NCBI GenBank assembly: GCA_903828145.1
Contig: CAIKKY010000029.1
Location: 62,001-126,000 of the forward strand
DNA length: 64,000 nt
Origin: an uncultured Hyphomicrobiales bacterium
GTDB lineage: Bacteria > Pseudomonadota > Alphaproteobacteria > Rhizobiales > Devosiaceae
Direction: 5' to 3'
In this document: one piece after another, positions 43,674 to 54,536 of the stretch
Layout: every line of letters begins with the position of its first letter
Position numbering within the stretch: the first letter of the stretch is position 1
Program-made: the position numbers and the translations under genes
The notes under the pieces: generated by a model
Told to the model about the DNA's origin: nothing
The model's input: only the letters and a program-made list of their open reading frames with translations
Databases searched by the model: none

Positions 43674-44660
43674 ATGTCGTCGCCCCAGGCCGAAGTGCCC
43701 GATGGCCCGCATGTGCCGGTGCTGCTCACTGAGGTGCTCGACGCCCTGGGGCCGCTGAGCGGCGCCCGGATTGTCGATGGCACATTTGGGGCCGGCGGCT
43801 ATTCGCGCGCGCTGCTTCTGGCCGGGGCGAGCGTGATCGGCATTGATCGCGATCCGCGCGTTCAGCCGCATGCCGAACGGCTCGCCGCCGAATTTCCCGA
43901 TCGCTTCCGCTTTGTGCCGGGCACGTTTTCCGCCCTCGACACCCTGGCCGATGGCCCGGTGGATGGAGTGGCGCTCGATATCGGCGTGTCGTCCATGCAG
44001 CTTGATGAGCCCGAGCGCGGGTTTTCGTTCATGCGCGAGGGGCCGCTCGACATGCGCATGGCGGCCGAGGGCGAAACGGCGGCTGATCTCGTGAATACGC
44101 TCGATGAAACCGATCTCGCCAACCTGCTCTATGCCTATGGTGAAGAACGTAAATCGCGCCGTATTGCGCACCACATCGCTCTGGCGCGCGCCGAGCGTCC
44201 GATCAGCACCACCACGGAACTGGCGCGGCTCATTGAAAAGGCCATTGGTCGGAAGCCGGGCGACGCGCATCCGGCGACGCGCAGCTTTCAGGCCCTGCGC
44301 ATTGCGGTGAATGGCGAACTCGACCAGTTAGTTGATGGGCTCGCAGCAGCGGAGCGGCTGTTGGGCGAGGGCGGACGGCTCGCGGTGGTCAGCTTCCATT
44401 CGCTCGAAGACCGGATCGTGAAGCGGTTTTTCGAGCCCGAACGGGCTGAGCCGGTGCAATCGCGCCACCTGCCGATGCGGGTTGCGGAAACGCCGCGCTG
44501 GAGCCGGGTGACCAAGGCCATCCGCGCGGGCGGGGCGGAAGTTGCGGCCAATCCACGGTCGCGCTCGGCAACCTTGCGGGCGGCCCTGAGGACCAGCGCA
44601 GCGGCCCGGCCGCTCGACCCCGAGATGCTGGGGCTGCCCCGCGTCGGAGGGCGGCGATGA
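43674..44660 (+). CDS. rsmH: 16S rRNA (cytosine(1402)-N(4))-methyltransferase
   Basis: A 328-residue SAM enzyme (formerly MraW) that methylates C1402 of 16S rRNA. Visible are [27 protein letters not shown] (SAM loop), [51 protein letters not shown] and [16 protein letters not shown]. First gene of the dcw cluster here; mraZ, which often precedes it, is absent. Overlaps ftsL by 4 bp. Confidence 0.96.
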   Translation: MSSPQAEVPDGPHVPVLLTEVLDALGPLSGARIVDGTFGAGGYSRALLLAGASVIGIDRDPRVQPHAERLAAEFPDRFRFVPGTFSALDTLADGPVDGVALDIGVSSMQLDEPERGFSFMREGPLDMRMAAEGETAADLVNTLDETDLANLLYAYGEERKSRRIAHHIALARAERPISTTTELARLIEKAIGRKPGDAHPATRSFQALRIAVNGELDQLVDGLAAAERLLGEGGRLAVVSFHSLEDRIVKRFFEPERAEPVQSRHLPMRVAETPRWSRVTKAIRAGGAEVAANPRSRSATLRAALRTSAAARPLDPEMLGLPRVGGRR

Positions 44661-45031
44661 TCAAGACCGTCAACGCGATCCTCGCGTTTTTAACGTTTGC
44701 GGGGCTTGTGGGCGTTTATGCGCTCAAATTTTCATCCGAGGATATCGCGGCCGAAAAGGTGCAGCTCGAACGCAAGATCGAGCGGCAAAGCGCTGAGCTG
44801 TCGCTGTTGAAGGCGGGGTGGAGCGCGCTCAACCAGCCGCTGTATGTCGCCCCCATCGTGCAAAGGCACCAGGTGGCGCTCAACCTCTATCCAACGAGGC
44901 AGGAGCAATTTGGCACGCTCGCTAACCTGCCGCTGCGCGCGCCGCCGCCCGACCCGGCTGCGCTTGATGACCTGTTCCACTCCCTCGATGCGGGCGTTGA
45001 TCCCATCGGCCAACTGATCGAGACCAACTGA
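44657..45031 (+). CDS. ftsL: Cell division protein FtsL
   Basis: A 124-residue bitopic membrane protein: an N-terminal helix ([20 protein letters not shown]), then a periplasmic coiled coil ([25 protein letters not shown], with the N-Q-P-x-Y segment typical of alphaproteobacterial FtsL). It acts with FtsB and FtsQ to activate FtsWI. Assignment rests on size, topology and position between rsmH and ftsI. Overlaps both neighbours (4 bp and 1 bp). Confidence 0.9.
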   Translation: MIKTVNAILAFLTFAGLVGVYALKFSSEDIAAEKVQLERKIERQSAELSLLKAGWSALNQPLYVAPIVQRHQVALNLYPTRQEQFGTLANLPLRAPPPDPAALDDLFHSLDAGVDPIGQLIETN

Positions 45032-46779
45032 TGGCGCTCGTAACCGACTCGCTGATTTCGCTCGACGGCGGCCACAAGGCGCGCTCCACTCTGACCAAAT
45101 CCCGCATCCGCTTTGTCATTGCGGTGCTCATCGTGCTGTTTGCCGGGGTGGCCGGACGCCTCGTACAACTGGGCGCGACGGTGACGGATTCGAGCATCGA
45201 TGGGGTGGCGCGTGACCTCATAACCGCGACACGCCCGACGCTGCTCGACCGTAACGGGCTCGAAATGGCCGTCGATATTCCCGCTCCCTCGCTGTATGCC
45301 GAGCCGCGCCGGATCATTGATGTCAACGAGGCGGTGGAGAAGCTGCGCACGGTGATGCCCGATCTCGACGCCACCTGGCTCCGCCAGCGGCTGACAGGGG
45401 ACAAGGGCTTTGTGTGGATCAGGCGCGAGCTGACCCCGGCGATTGAAGCCAAGGTGTTTGAACTGGGCATTCCGGGGCTCGATTTCCTCACCGAAAGCAA
45501 GCGCTTCTACCCCTCGGGGCAGGAAGCCTCGCATATCCTTGGCGCGGTCAATATCGACAACCAGGGCACCATGGGCATTGAAAAGACCATGGACGACCGC
45601 GATGTCGGCATGTTGCAGGCGCTTGGGCTGGCGCGGGGCAATGAGCTGGCACCGGTCAGCCTCTCGATTGATCTGCGGGTGCAGCACGCGATCTATGAAC
45701 AACTGAGCGATGCCCTGACCCGCTATCAGGCGGTGGCGGCGGCCGGTGTGATGATGGATGTGACGACCGGCGAAATCCTCGGGCTCGTGTCCTTGCCCGA
45801 CTTCGACCCGAACCGGCCCGATACCATGGATGCCGCCTATAACGGGCTCAAAGGTCAGCGGTTTAACCGCATCACCTATGGCATTTACGAGCTGGGCTCG
45901 ACCTTCAAGACCATCACCTTTGCCGGGGCGCTCGACCAGGGAGCGATCAGCCTGACCGATCAGGTCGATGCCAGCGAGGGCGTGCGCTTCGGGCGCTTTA
46001 CGATTGACGATTTCCACGGCAAGCACCGGGTGCTGAGCGTGCCGGAAGTGTTCAAATACTCCTCGAACATCGGCACGATCAAAATCATGGAGGCCATGGG
46101 CAAGGATAATCTCCGCGCCTTTATGACCCGGCTCGGGCTCGATCAGCCGGTGCCCTTCGATGTGCCGGAAATGCGGGCCCCCAGCGTGCCCAAGACGTTT
46201 TCGGAGGTGGTTGCTGCGACCGCAAGCTACGGCCATGGGCTCTCGGTGTCGCCGCTGCACATGGTGCGGGCGGTGGCGGCACTGGTCAATGACGGGGTGA
46301 TGGTGACCCCCACGCTGTTCAAGCGGAGCGCTGAGGACGCGGCGGTTGAGGGCATACGCGTGGTCAGCCCCGAGACCAGCGCGCGGGTGCGTTATCTGTT
46401 GCGGCTCAACGCGCTGGAAGGCTCGGGGTCGCGCATGAACCTGTTCGCCAATGGTTTCCGGGTGGGTGGCAAGACCGGCACCGCCGAAAAGGTGGTAGGC
46501 AAGGCCTATGCCGCCGACAAGACGCTGGCGGTGTTTGCCTCGGCATTCCCGGTCGACAAGCCGCGCTATGCCATGGTCATCCTCGTGGATGAACCGCATG
46601 AGGAAAATGCCCAGTCGGGCCGCACGGCGGGCTGGAATGCCGGGGAAGTCACCGGACGCATCGTGCAGCGGGTCGCCCCTATGCTGGGAATCAGCCCGGA
46701 CTTCAGCCAGTCTTTCGATGATCAACTGGTGCCGCCCGAATTGCGGACGGTGCTGAGTGCCGGGGAGGCCGCACTGTGA
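45031..46779 (+). CDS. ftsI: Septal peptidoglycan transpeptidase FtsI (PBP3)
   Basis: A 582-residue class B penicillin-binding protein. One membrane anchor (FVIAVLIVLFAGVAGRLVQL) and a pedestal domain (RPTLLDRNGLEMAVD) come first. The transpeptidase domain has the active-site serine in GSTFKTITF (S-x-x-K), SSN in YSSNIGTIK and KTG in GGKTGTAEK. It crosslinks septal wall with FtsW. Overlaps murE by 4 bp (GTGA). Confidence 0.95.
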   Translation: MALVTDSLISLDGGHKARSTLTKSRIRFVIAVLIVLFAGVAGRLVQLGATVTDSSIDGVARDLITATRPTLLDRNGLEMAVDIPAPSLYAEPRRIIDVNEAVEKLRTVMPDLDATWLRQRLTGDKGFVWIRRELTPAIEAKVFELGIPGLDFLTESKRFYPSGQEASHILGAVNIDNQGTMGIEKTMDDRDVGMLQALGLARGNELAPVSLSIDLRVQHAIYEQLSDALTRYQAVAAAGVMMDVTTGEILGLVSLPDFDPNRPDTMDAAYNGLKGQRFNRITYGIYELGSTFKTITFAGALDQGAISLTDQVDASEGVRFGRFTIDDFHGKHRVLSVPEVFKYSSNIGTIKIMEAMGKDNLRAFMTRLGLDQPVPFDVPEMRAPSVPKTFSEVVAATASYGHGLSVSPLHMVRAVAALVNDGVMVTPTLFKRSAEDAAVEGIRVVSPETSARVRYLLRLNALEGSGSRMNLFANGFRVGGKTGTAEKVVGKAYAADKTLAVFASAFPVDKPRYAMVILVDEPHEENAQSGRTAGWNAGEVTGRIVQRVAPMLGISPDFSQSFDDQLVPPELRTVLSAGEAAL

Positions 46780-48227
46780 GTTTAGCCTTGTCGCTGCTCT
46801 TGGACGGGGCTGCTGAAGGGGCCGTGCCCGCCCTCCATGTGGACCATGTCGAGGCCGATAGCCGCCGGGTGAAGCCGGGTGATGTGTTCTTCGCCTTGCC
46901 CGGGCTCAAGGTGCATGGCGATGCGTTTTTGACCGATGTGCGGGAAAAAGGCGCCGAGGCCGTGGTGAGCGACCGGGTTCCCGCCGTTGACCCGGGTTTG
47001 CCCGTTGTGGTGGTAGCCGATGTGCGGGCCGCCTATGCGCGCGCCGCGGCGCGGCTCGCGTCCGGCATTCCCGATGTCATGGTCGGGGTGACTGGCACCA
47101 ATGGCAAAAGCTCGGTCGTATCCTTTGTGCGTCAGATCTGGGCGGCGGCGGGCATTCGGGGCGCGAGCCTTGGCACCGTGGGGCTTGAAACCGACGCCGG
47201 GCTCGACCCGCGCGCCCTGACGACCTCCGATCCGCAGGCGCTGCATGCCGATCTCGCCGCGCTCAAGGCGCAGGGCATTGAGCATGTGGCCATGGAAACC
47301 TCGAGCCAGGGGCTCGACCAGCGCCGGGTCGATGGCATCCGCTTTCGGGCCGTGGCCTTCACCAATCTGAGCCGCGATCACCTTGATTATCATGCCGACA
47401 TGGACGCTTACCGCGATGCCAAGCTGCGGCTCTTCACCACGCTCTTGGCCGAGGGTGGGGCGGCGGTGGTGAATACCGATGATCCTGAGCACATGCCCTT
47501 CCTGTTCGCGGCGCTGGATCGGGGCGCAACGGTGCTGACCGTGGGGGCCGAGGGCGGCTATCTCGAAATCGGCACGGTGACCAACGAGGGCTATGCGCAA
47601 CGGGTTGAAGCGCGGCTCGTGGGCGAACCGATCAGTTTCCTCCTGCCGCTGACCGGCGCGTTTCAGGTGAGCAATGCGGCCATGGCGCTGGCGCTGGCGG
47701 TGGCGACCGGCGCTGATCCCGCTCAGGCAGTTGCGGCGCTCAACCATCTGAAGGGCGCCAAAGGGCGGCTTGATCCGGTAGCGACCCACAAGGGCGCGGC
47801 GGTTTTTGTTGATTATGCGCATAAGCCAGTGGCGCTTGAATCGGCGCTGCATGCGCTCCGGCCCTTCGTGCGCAACCGCTTGATCCTTGTTTTCGGCTGT
47901 GGCGGCGACCGCGATACGGGCAAGCGCCCGATCATGGGGGCGGTGGCGGAAAACCAGGCCGATGTGGTGATCGTTACCGACGATAATCCCCGCACCGAAG
48001 ACGCGGCGGGCATCCGCCGGCAGATTCTTGCGGCTGTGCCCAAGGCTGAGGAAATCCCCGACCGGCGCGACGCGATCCGGCATGCCGTGGGGATGCTTCA
48101 AGATGGCGATGTTCTGCTCATTGCCGGCAAGGGCCATGAGTATTATCAGATCACCGGCACAGAAAAGCAGCACTTTTCGGACCATGAAGAGGTCCTCGAC
48201 GCCATCAGGGAAAACCAACGCCCATGA
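46776..48227 (+). CDS. murE: UDP-MurNAc-L-Ala-D-Glu--2,6-diaminopimelate ligase
   Basis: A 483-residue Mur ligase adding meso-diaminopimelate. Visible are DSRRVKPGDVFFALPG, the ATP loop GVTGTNGKSSV, the METSSQGLDQRRVDGI block, LSRDHLDYH, the GCGGDRDTGKRP segment, and DNPRTED, whose D-N-P-R selects DAP rather than lysine. Its substrate carries D-Glu, which in this strain is expected to come from MurD2 plus MurL. GTG start overlapping ftsI; stop overlaps murF by 4 bp. Confidence 0.96.
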   Translation: MSLALSLLLDGAAEGAVPALHVDHVEADSRRVKPGDVFFALPGLKVHGDAFLTDVREKGAEAVVSDRVPAVDPGLPVVVVADVRAAYARAAARLASGIPDVMVGVTGTNGKSSVVSFVRQIWAAAGIRGASLGTVGLETDAGLDPRALTTSDPQALHADLAALKAQGIEHVAMETSSQGLDQRRVDGIRFRAVAFTNLSRDHLDYHADMDAYRDAKLRLFTTLLAEGGAAVVNTDDPEHMPFLFAALDRGATVLTVGAEGGYLEIGTVTNEGYAQRVEARLVGEPISFLLPLTGAFQVSNAAMALALAVATGADPAQAVAALNHLKGAKGRLDPVATHKGAAVFVDYAHKPVALESALHALRPFVRNRLILVFGCGGDRDTGKRPIMGAVAENQADVVIVTDDNPRTEDAAGIRRQILAAVPKAEEIPDRRDAIRHAVGMLQDGDVLLIAGKGHEYYQITGTEKQHFSDHEEVLDAIRENQRP

Positions 48228-49633
48228 CTCCGCTCTGGTCCGTCGCCGAGGTCCTTGCAGCCACCGGCGGGCGGCCCGTGGGGCTTGGCGATGGCGCGAT
48301 TACCGCGATTTCCATCGACTCGCGGGAGCTGCCCAAGGGCGCGCTGTTCATTGCCATCAAGGGCGATACGCACGACGGCCATGATTTCGTGGCCAAGGCG
48401 ATTGAGGATGGCGCGGCGGCGGCGCTCGTTTCCGAAGAGTATTTCGCCCGCGTCGGTGGGGCGTGGCTGATTGTGGTGCCCGACCCGCTCGAAGCGCTCA
48501 ACCGCCTTGCCGAGGCGGCGCGGGCCCGGAGCCGGGCCCGGATTGCGGCCGTGACCGGCAGCGCGGGCAAGACCACCACCAAGGAAGCCATTCGGGTGGT
48601 GTTCGAAGCGTTGGGCGAGACCCATGCCTCGATCCGGAGCTTCAACAACCATTGGGGCGTGCCGCTGATGCTGGCGCGCCTGCCGCGCGAGGCGCGCTAT
48701 GCCGTGTTTGAAATCGGCATGAATCATGCCGGGGAAATCACCCCGCTTGTGAAGCTCGTGCGGCCGCATGTGGCGGTCATCACCACGGTTGCGGCGGCGC
48801 ATCTTGAGTTTTTCAACTCGATCAGTGAAATCGCCGAAGCCAAGGCGGAGATCTTTAGGGGCATCGAGCCGGGCGGCGTCGCCGTGCTCAATGCCGACCA
48901 CGCCTATCTCCATATCCTCTTGTCGCGGGCACGGGCGGCGGGGGTCAGCCGGGTCGTCACCTATGGCTTTGAGGAGAGCGCCGATTGGCGGATTGATCGC
49001 TATGCCGAAACGCTCGAGGGGGCCGATCTGCAGATTGCCCATGAGGGTGGGCGCTTTGCGCTGGCGCTGAAGGTGAAGGGGCGGCACATGGCCGCCAATG
49101 CGCTGTGCGCGCTGATTGTCGGGCGCAGCCTCGGCGGTGAGCCCGGGGCGGTCAGTGCCGCGCTTGCGGATTTCGGCGCGCCGGAGGGGCGGGGGCTGAC
49201 CCAGCGTCTCGGACCGGGGACCCGGCCGCTGCTGCTCGTTGATGAAAGCTACAATGCCAACACCGCCTCGATGCGCGCAGCGCTCGAGCTGTTTCATGGG
49301 GTCAAGGCGCCAGACGGCAACAAGGTGCTGATCCTCGGCGACATGCTGGAACTGGGCCCGCAAAGCGAAAGCCTGCATGTGGCGCTGGCCGATAGCGTGG
49401 CGGCGGCGGGGGCCGGGGCAATCCATCTCGTGGGGCCGCATATGGCGGCGCTCGCGGCCGCGCTCACGGGGAAAAAGGGGCTCAAGGCCCGAGTGACCCA
49501 TTACGGCGATGCGGCGCAGTTGGCGGAAACGCTCTCTAGCGCCCTTGCCTATGGCGATGCTGTTATGGTCAAAGGATCAAACGGCATTCGCCTTGGACAG
49601 ATCGTCAAGCTCATCCGAGAGCGGTTCAGGTAA
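48224..49633 (+). CDS. murF: UDP-MurNAc-tripeptide--D-Ala-D-Ala ligase
   Basis: A 469-residue Mur ligase that completes the pentapeptide. Visible are SIDSRELPKGALFIAIKGD, the ATP loop VTGSAGKTTTKE, FNNHWGVPLMLARLP, EIGMNHAGEI, VDESYNANTASMRAALEL and LGDMLELG. Overlaps murE by 4 bp and is followed 26 bp later by mraY. Its D-Ala-D-Ala substrate comes from Ddl (55557). Confidence 0.96.
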   Translation: MTPLWSVAEVLAATGGRPVGLGDGAITAISIDSRELPKGALFIAIKGDTHDGHDFVAKAIEDGAAAALVSEEYFARVGGAWLIVVPDPLEALNRLAEAARARSRARIAAVTGSAGKTTTKEAIRVVFEALGETHASIRSFNNHWGVPLMLARLPREARYAVFEIGMNHAGEITPLVKLVRPHVAVITTVAAAHLEFFNSISEIAEAKAEIFRGIEPGGVAVLNADHAYLHILLSRARAAGVSRVVTYGFEESADWRIDRYAETLEGADLQIAHEGGRFALALKVKGRHMAANALCALIVGRSLGGEPGAVSAALADFGAPEGRGLTQRLGPGTRPLLLVDESYNANTASMRAALELFHGVKAPDGNKVLILGDMLELGPQSESLHVALADSVAAAGAGAIHLVGPHMAALAAALTGKKGLKARVTHYGDAAQLAETLSSALAYGDAVMVKGSNGIRLGQIVKLIRERFR

Positions 49634-49659
49634 GTTCACGCCGGTTCGGGGTGGGGTAA

Positions 49660-50745
49660 ATGCTCTATTTTCTTGGGCAGCTGGGCGGGAGCCTCGCCGC
49701 GTTTAACGTCTTCCGCTACATCACCTTCCGCACGGCCGGCGCTGTCGTTACCGCGATGTTTTTCGTGTTCATGTTCGGGCCGGGCATGATTGCGGGCCTG
49801 CGGCTGCGTCAGGGGACGGGCCAGCCGATCCGCGAAGATGGGCCGCAGGGGCATCTGCTCACCAAAAAAGGCACCCCGACCATGGGCGGGCTGATGATCC
49901 TCGCGGGCGCGGTGATGTCGACGCTGCTGTGGGCCAATCTAGAAAACGGCTATGTCTGGGTTGTGCTGTTCGTCACGATTTCGTTCGGTGCCATCGGGTT
50001 TTACGACGATTATCTCAAGGTCAAGCGCATGTCGCATGCCGGGTTTTCCGGGCGGCAGCGGCTGGTGCTCGAGTTTGTGATTGCGGCTATCGCCTGCTAT
50101 TTCATCACGCGACTTGGCCCGGCTGGCGCGTCGACCTCGCTCTACTTTCCCTTCGTCAAAGGGCTGGCGCTCAACCTGGGGTGGTTCTTCCTCCTGTTCG
50201 GGGCGTTTGTGGTTGTGGCCGCGGGCAATTCGGTCAACCTGACCGATGGGCTTGATGGTCTCGCCATTGTGCCGGTGATGGTGGCGGCGGGCTGTTTCGC
50301 GCTCATTGCCTATCTCGTCGGCAGTGCCAATTTCGCGGACTATCTGCTTTTGAACTACGTGCCGGGCACGGCTGAACTCGCGGTGCTCTGCGGCGCGCTG
50401 ATCGGGGCCGGGGTCGGGTTCTTGTGGTTCAATGCGCCGCCGGCGCAGATTTTCATGGGCGATACGGGCTCGCTGGCCCTCGGGGGTGCGCTTGGTACCA
50501 TCGCGGTGGCGACCAAGCACGAAATCGTGCTCGCCATCATCGGCGGGCTGTTTGTGCTCGAAGCGGTATCCGTGATCGTGCAGGTTCTCAGCTTCAAGCT
50601 CACCGGCAAGCGCGTGTTCAAGATGGCGCCGATCCACCATCATTTCGAAATGCTGGGCTGGACCGAAAGCCAGGTGGTGATCCGGTTCTGGATCATTTCC
50701 TTCGTGCTGGCGCTGATCGGGCTCAGTTCGCTCAAGCTGCGCTAA
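49660..50745 (+). CDS. mraY: Phospho-N-acetylmuramoyl-pentapeptide transferase
   Basis: A 361-residue, ten-helix enzyme that loads MurNAc-pentapeptide onto undecaprenyl phosphate to give lipid I. Visible are [13 protein letters not shown], the DDYLK metal motif, [26 protein letters not shown] and [10 protein letters not shown]. It is followed by an 89-bp gap where murD would normally sit, then ftsW. Confidence 0.97.
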   Translation: MLYFLGQLGGSLAAFNVFRYITFRTAGAVVTAMFFVFMFGPGMIAGLRLRQGTGQPIREDGPQGHLLTKKGTPTMGGLMILAGAVMSTLLWANLENGYVWVVLFVTISFGAIGFYDDYLKVKRMSHAGFSGRQRLVLEFVIAAIACYFITRLGPAGASTSLYFPFVKGLALNLGWFFLLFGAFVVVAAGNSVNLTDGLDGLAIVPVMVAAGCFALIAYLVGSANFADYLLLNYVPGTAELAVLCGALIGAGVGFLWFNAPPAQIFMGDTGSLALGGALGTIAVATKHEIVLAIIGGLFVLEAVSVIVQVLSFKLTGKRVFKMAPIHHHFEMLGWTESQVVIRFWIISFVLALIGLSSLKLR

Positions 50746-50834
50746 GGGTTTCCTGCGGCCCCTGAATCCGCCGATCTTTTCACTCTGGTAACCAAACCCG
50801 ACTAGCGTTTGGCGGACATCCGGTAATTTGAACC
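50746..50834 (+). other. Gap at the usual position of murD
   Basis: In most dcw clusters murD lies between mraY and ftsW. Here only 89 bp remain and no Mur-ligase fragment could be read in any frame. The gap holds a small inverted repeat (CCAAAC 50792-50797, GTTTGG 50807-50812) and presumably the ftsW leader. Most neighbouring junctions in the cluster overlap or are under 30 bp. Confidence 0.8.
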
Positions 50835-51995
50835 ATGTTCGCACGCGACAAAAAAACCCCGCTCGCCGAGTGGTGGTGGACCATCGACAAGGCGCTGTTG
50901 GGCGCGCTCCTGCTGCTGCTCGCGGTGGGCGTGTTGCTCAGCTTTGCTGCCAGCCCGCCGGTTGCTGAGCGGCTGGGCTTTGACTCGTGGCATTTCATTG
51001 TGCGTCAGGCCATGTTTGCCGGGATTGCGGTGCCGGTGATGCTCGGTGCATCGATGCTCACGCTGCGGCAGGCGCGCTGGGTGGCGCTTCTCACGCTCGT
51101 TGGTTTTGTCATTGCCCTTTGGCTCACGCTGAAAATCGGCGTTGAGAACAAGGGCGCCAGGCGCTGGATTTCGCTGTTTGGGCAGACGGTGCAGCCCTCG
51201 GAGTTCGTGAAACCGGCCTTTGCGGTGATTGCGGCCTGGCTCTTTGCCGAAAAAATGCAGCATCCCTTTGTGCCGGCGCGCATCCTCGCGTTCGGGCTTT
51301 TGGTGCTGGTGGTTGGCGCGCTGGTGCTCCAGCCGGACGTTGGCCAATCCGGCCTCACCTTCGCCACCTGGGCGGCGCTACTGTTTATATCCGGGATTTC
51401 CTGGCTCTGGATCATCGGCCTTGGGTTCGGCACCATCGGGCTCCTGTTCGGGGCCTATGCGGTGTTTCCGCACTTTGCCCGGCGCGTTGACAGTTTCATG
51501 AACCCCGATGGCGGCAATACCTATCAGGTGAACAAGGCGCTCAATTCGCTGCTCGAAGGCGGCTGGTTCGGGCGCGGCCCGGGGGAATCCCTCGCCAAGA
51601 AGGTCATCCCCGATGCGCATGCCGACTATGTGTTTTCGGCGGCGGCGGGCGAGTTCGGCATTCTGTTCTGCATTGCGCTTGTGGGGCTCATTGGCTTCAT
51701 CGTCATTCGCGCGCTGCTGAGCGCCGGGGCGCAGCAGAGCCTGTTTGCGCGGCTTGCGGCCGCGACGCTCGCCATCCAGTTCGGGCTGCAATCGGCGATT
51801 AATCTCGCGGTCAATCTCAACCTGATGCCGCCCAAGGGCATGACGCTGCCCTTCGTTTCCTATGGCGGCACCTCCATGCTGGCGGTTGCCTTCGGAATGG
51901 GCCTGATGCTGGCCTTTACGCGCAAGAAGCCCGAGGAACGGCTCAGAACCGGGCTTCCCGCCTATCGGGCGTCGGTGCTAAGCCCGGCGGAATGA
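50835..51995 (+). CDS. ftsW: Septal peptidoglycan glycosyltransferase FtsW
   Basis: A 386-residue SEDS protein with about ten membrane helices. Visible are KGARRWISLFGQTVQPSEF, VLQPDVGQSGLTF, the periplasmic ADYVFSAAAGEFGILFC signature and a C-terminal MTLPFVSYGGTSMLAVAFGM block. It polymerises lipid II at the septum with FtsI. It begins after the 89-bp gap left by murD; murG follows after 19 bp. Confidence 0.95.
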   Translation: MFARDKKTPLAEWWWTIDKALLGALLLLLAVGVLLSFAASPPVAERLGFDSWHFIVRQAMFAGIAVPVMLGASMLTLRQARWVALLTLVGFVIALWLTLKIGVENKGARRWISLFGQTVQPSEFVKPAFAVIAAWLFAEKMQHPFVPARILAFGLLVLVVGALVLQPDVGQSGLTFATWAALLFISGISWLWIIGLGFGTIGLLFGAYAVFPHFARRVDSFMNPDGGNTYQVNKALNSLLEGGWFGRGPGESLAKKVIPDAHADYVFSAAAGEFGILFCIALVGLIGFIVIRALLSAGAQQSLFARLAAATLAIQFGLQSAINLAVNLNLMPPKGMTLPFVSYGGTSMLAVAFGMGLMLAFTRKKPEERLRTGLPAYRASVLSPAE

Positions 51996-52014
51996 GTTTT
52001 AGAAGGATCAGGAC

Positions 52015-53115
52015 ATGAGCCTATTCGTGCTCATGGCCGGCGGAACAGGTGGCCATCTGTTTCCGGCCATGGCGCTGGCGCAGGAATTGCGTCGGCGCGG
52101 TCATCAGGTTGAATTGATGACCGACCATCGGGTTGCCGCCTATGGCGACCGGTTTCCGGCGCGCGAGACCCATGTCATCCCCTCGGCCACACCGTCGGTG
52201 CGCAACCCTTTGCGCTTCCTCAAGGCCGGTTTCACCATTGTTTATGGCATTGGTCTCGCCTACCTCAAGTTCGGGTCGGTGAAGGCCGATGCGGTCGTCG
52301 GCTTTGGCGGGTATCCCGTGTTTCCGCCCTTCATTGCGGCGCGGTTGCGCGGCATCCCCGGGGTGCTGCATGAACAGAATGCAGTGATGGGGCGGGCGAA
52401 CCGGGCGCTGGGGCGATTGGCTGCAGCCATCGGGCTCAGCTTTGCGGATACGAAGAAGGCCGACGGCCTTGCGGCCAAGTGCGTGGTGGTGGGCAACCCC
52501 GTGCGCGACCGGGTGCGCGCCGTCGTGGCCGCGCCCTATCCGGCGCTCACTGCCGATGGGCCACTACGGGTGCTGGTGTTCGGCGGCAGTCAGGGGGCAT
52601 CGGTGTTCAGCCGCATCGTTCCCCCGGCCATCCAGCTTCTGCCCGAAGCCCTCAGGGCGCGGCTGGTGCTGGTGCAGCAGGTACGGGCCGAGGATATGGA
52701 CCAGGTGGCGGCGGCCTATCGGGCGGCCAAGGTCAATGTCGAGCTGGCGCCGTTTTTCGACGATCTGCCCGAGCGGATTGCCAAGGCGCATCTCGTGATC
52801 GGGCGGTCGGGCGCCTCAAGCATTGCCGAACTCTGCGCCCTGGGGCGACCAGCCCTGTTGGTGCCGCTGCCGGGGGCGCTGGATGCCGACCAGAAGAGCA
52901 ATGCCGAGGTTATGGCGCGCGCGGGCGCGGCCGAGATCCTCGAGCAGGCCACGCTTTCGCCGGATTTGCTTGCGACGCGGCTCCTGTCACGGCTCGGTGA
53001 TGCGGCGGGGCTGGCCGCAGCCGCCGAGGCGGCGCGGACTCTCGGACGGCCGGACGCCGTGACACTATTGGCCGATCTCGCTGAGCGGGTGGCCGGGAAG
53101 GGACGATCAGAATGA
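52015..53115 (+). CDS. murG: UDP-GlcNAc--lipid I N-acetylglucosaminyltransferase
   Basis: A 366-residue peripheral membrane enzyme making lipid II. Visible are the glycine-rich [62 protein letters not shown], and the UDP-GlcNAc site [20 protein letters not shown]. Overlaps murC by 4 bp. Confidence 0.96.
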   Translation: MSLFVLMAGGTGGHLFPAMALAQELRRRGHQVELMTDHRVAAYGDRFPARETHVIPSATPSVRNPLRFLKAGFTIVYGIGLAYLKFGSVKADAVVGFGGYPVFPPFIAARLRGIPGVLHEQNAVMGRANRALGRLAAAIGLSFADTKKADGLAAKCVVVGNPVRDRVRAVVAAPYPALTADGPLRVLVFGGSQGASVFSRIVPPAIQLLPEALRARLVLVQQVRAEDMDQVAAAYRAAKVNVELAPFFDDLPERIAKAHLVIGRSGASSIAELCALGRPALLVPLPGALDADQKSNAEVMARAGAAEILEQATLSPDLLATRLLSRLGDAAGLAAAAEAARTLGRPDAVTLLADLAERVAGKGRSE

Positions 53116-54536
53116 AGATGCCGCGTGATATCGGGCCGGTGCACTTTGTCGGCATTGGCGGCATTGGCATGAGCGGCATTGCCGAAATCCTGCACAATCA
53201 GGGCTATACGGTGCGCGGTTCAGACAGCGCTGAAAATCCCAATGTGCTGCGCCTGAGAAAAATGGGCATCGAAGTTGCCGTCGGCCAGAGTGCCGATAAT
53301 CTGCGGGATGCGCAGGTGGTGGTGATCTCCTCGGCGATCAAGCCGGGCAACCCCGAACTCGACGCGGCCCGGCATCGCGGCCTGCCGGTGGTGCGGCGCG
53401 CTGAAATGCTGGCCGAGATCATGCGGTTCAAGAACGCTATCGCCATTGGCGGTACCCATGGCAAAACCACGACCACGACGCTGGTGGCAGCGCTGCTCGA
53501 TGCGGGCAATCTCGACCCGACAGTGATCAATGGCGGCATTATCAATGCCTATGGCACCAATGCGCGGCTCGGCGATGGCGAGTGGATGGTGGTTGAGGCC
53601 GACGAGAGCGACGGCACCTTTGTGAAGCTGCCGGCCGATGTGGCGGTGGTGACCAATATCGACCCGGAACATCTCGATCACTATCAGGACTTCGACCATG
53701 TGAAGGCGGCGTTTCTGACCTTTGTCGAAAACGTGCCGTTTTACGGCTTTGCGGTGATGTGTCTCGATCACCCCGATGTGCAGGCGCTGGTAGGCCAGAT
53801 CCGCGACCGTCGCGTCATCACCTATGGCCGTAACCCGCAGGCCGATGTGCGGCTGGTGGATCTTGAAATCAGCGATGGCGTCAGCCGCTTCGCGGTCGAA
53901 ATCCGCGACCGCATCCGCCAGACCCACCTCAGGATCGAAGGGCTCGAACTGCCGATGCCGGGCGAGCATAATGCGCTCAATGCCACGGCGGCGATTGCGG
54001 TGGCCGACCAGCTGAAAGTGCCCGCCGAGGCCATCCGGCGGGGGCTCAAGAGCTTTTCGGGCGTCAAGCGCCGCTTTACCCGCACGGGGAGTGTCGGCGG
54101 GGTGACGGTGATCGATGATTACGGCCACCACCCGGTAGAAATTGCCGCCGTGCTGCGCGCGGCGCGGCAATCGACCCGGCGCGATGTCATTGCCGTGGTG
54201 CAGCCGCACCGCTATTCGCGCGTCCATGACCTGTTCAATGATTTTGCCGCCTGTTTCAATGATGCCGACACGGTGATTGTCGCACCGATCTATGCGGCGG
54301 GCGAAGCGCCGATCGAGGGCGTGACCCAAGGCGAACTGGTGGCGCGGATCAAGGCGCTCGGCCACCGCGATGCGCGGGTGATCGACCGGCCCGACATGCT
54401 GGCGCCGATGCTGGCGGCCCGCGTGGCGGCGGGCGATTATGTGGTCTGCCTTGGGGCGGGCACGATCACGCAATGGGCCGCGGCCCTGCCGGGTGAACTC
54501 GGGGCGCTGATGGGGCTGGAGCCCAGCCTGCCATGA
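53112..54536 (+). CDS. murC: UDP-MurNAc--L-alanine ligase
   Basis: A 474-residue Mur ligase catalysing the first stem-peptide step. Visible are [17 protein letters not shown], the ATP loop [49 protein letters not shown] and [12 protein letters not shown]. Its product, UDP-MurNAc-L-Ala, is the substrate for MurD2 at the other end of the window, and PgeF (22186) proofreads its errors. Overlaps murB by 4 bp. Confidence 0.96.
   Translation: MKMPRDIGPVHFVGIGGIGMSGIAEILHNQGYTVRGSDSAENPNVLRLRKMGIEVAVGQSADNLRDAQVVVISSAIKPGNPELDAARHRGLPVVRRAEMLAEIMRFKNAIAIGGTHGKTTTTTLVAALLDAGNLDPTVINGGIINAYGTNARLGDGEWMVVEADESDGTFVKLPADVAVVTNIDPEHLDHYQDFDHVKAAFLTFVENVPFYGFAVMCLDHPDVQALVGQIRDRRVITYGRNPQADVRLVDLEISDGVSRFAVEIRDRIRQTHLRIEGLELPMPGEHNALNATAAIAVADQLKVPAEAIRRGLKSFSGVKRRFTRTGSVGGVTVIDDYGHHPVEIAAVLRAARQSTRRDVIAVVQPHRYSRVHDLFNDFAACFNDADTVIVAPIYAAGEAPIEGVTQGELVARIKALGHRDARVIDRPDMLAPMLAARVAAGDYVVCLGAGTITQWAAALPGELGALMGLEPSLP

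Noticed and set aside
44887-46725. 612-codon antisense open frame opposite ftsI
   Set aside because: Shadow of ftsI; composition is Arg/His/Gln-rich and no domain is recognisable. The same applies to 46782-48218, 48146-49501, 53220-54473 and 58903-60297.
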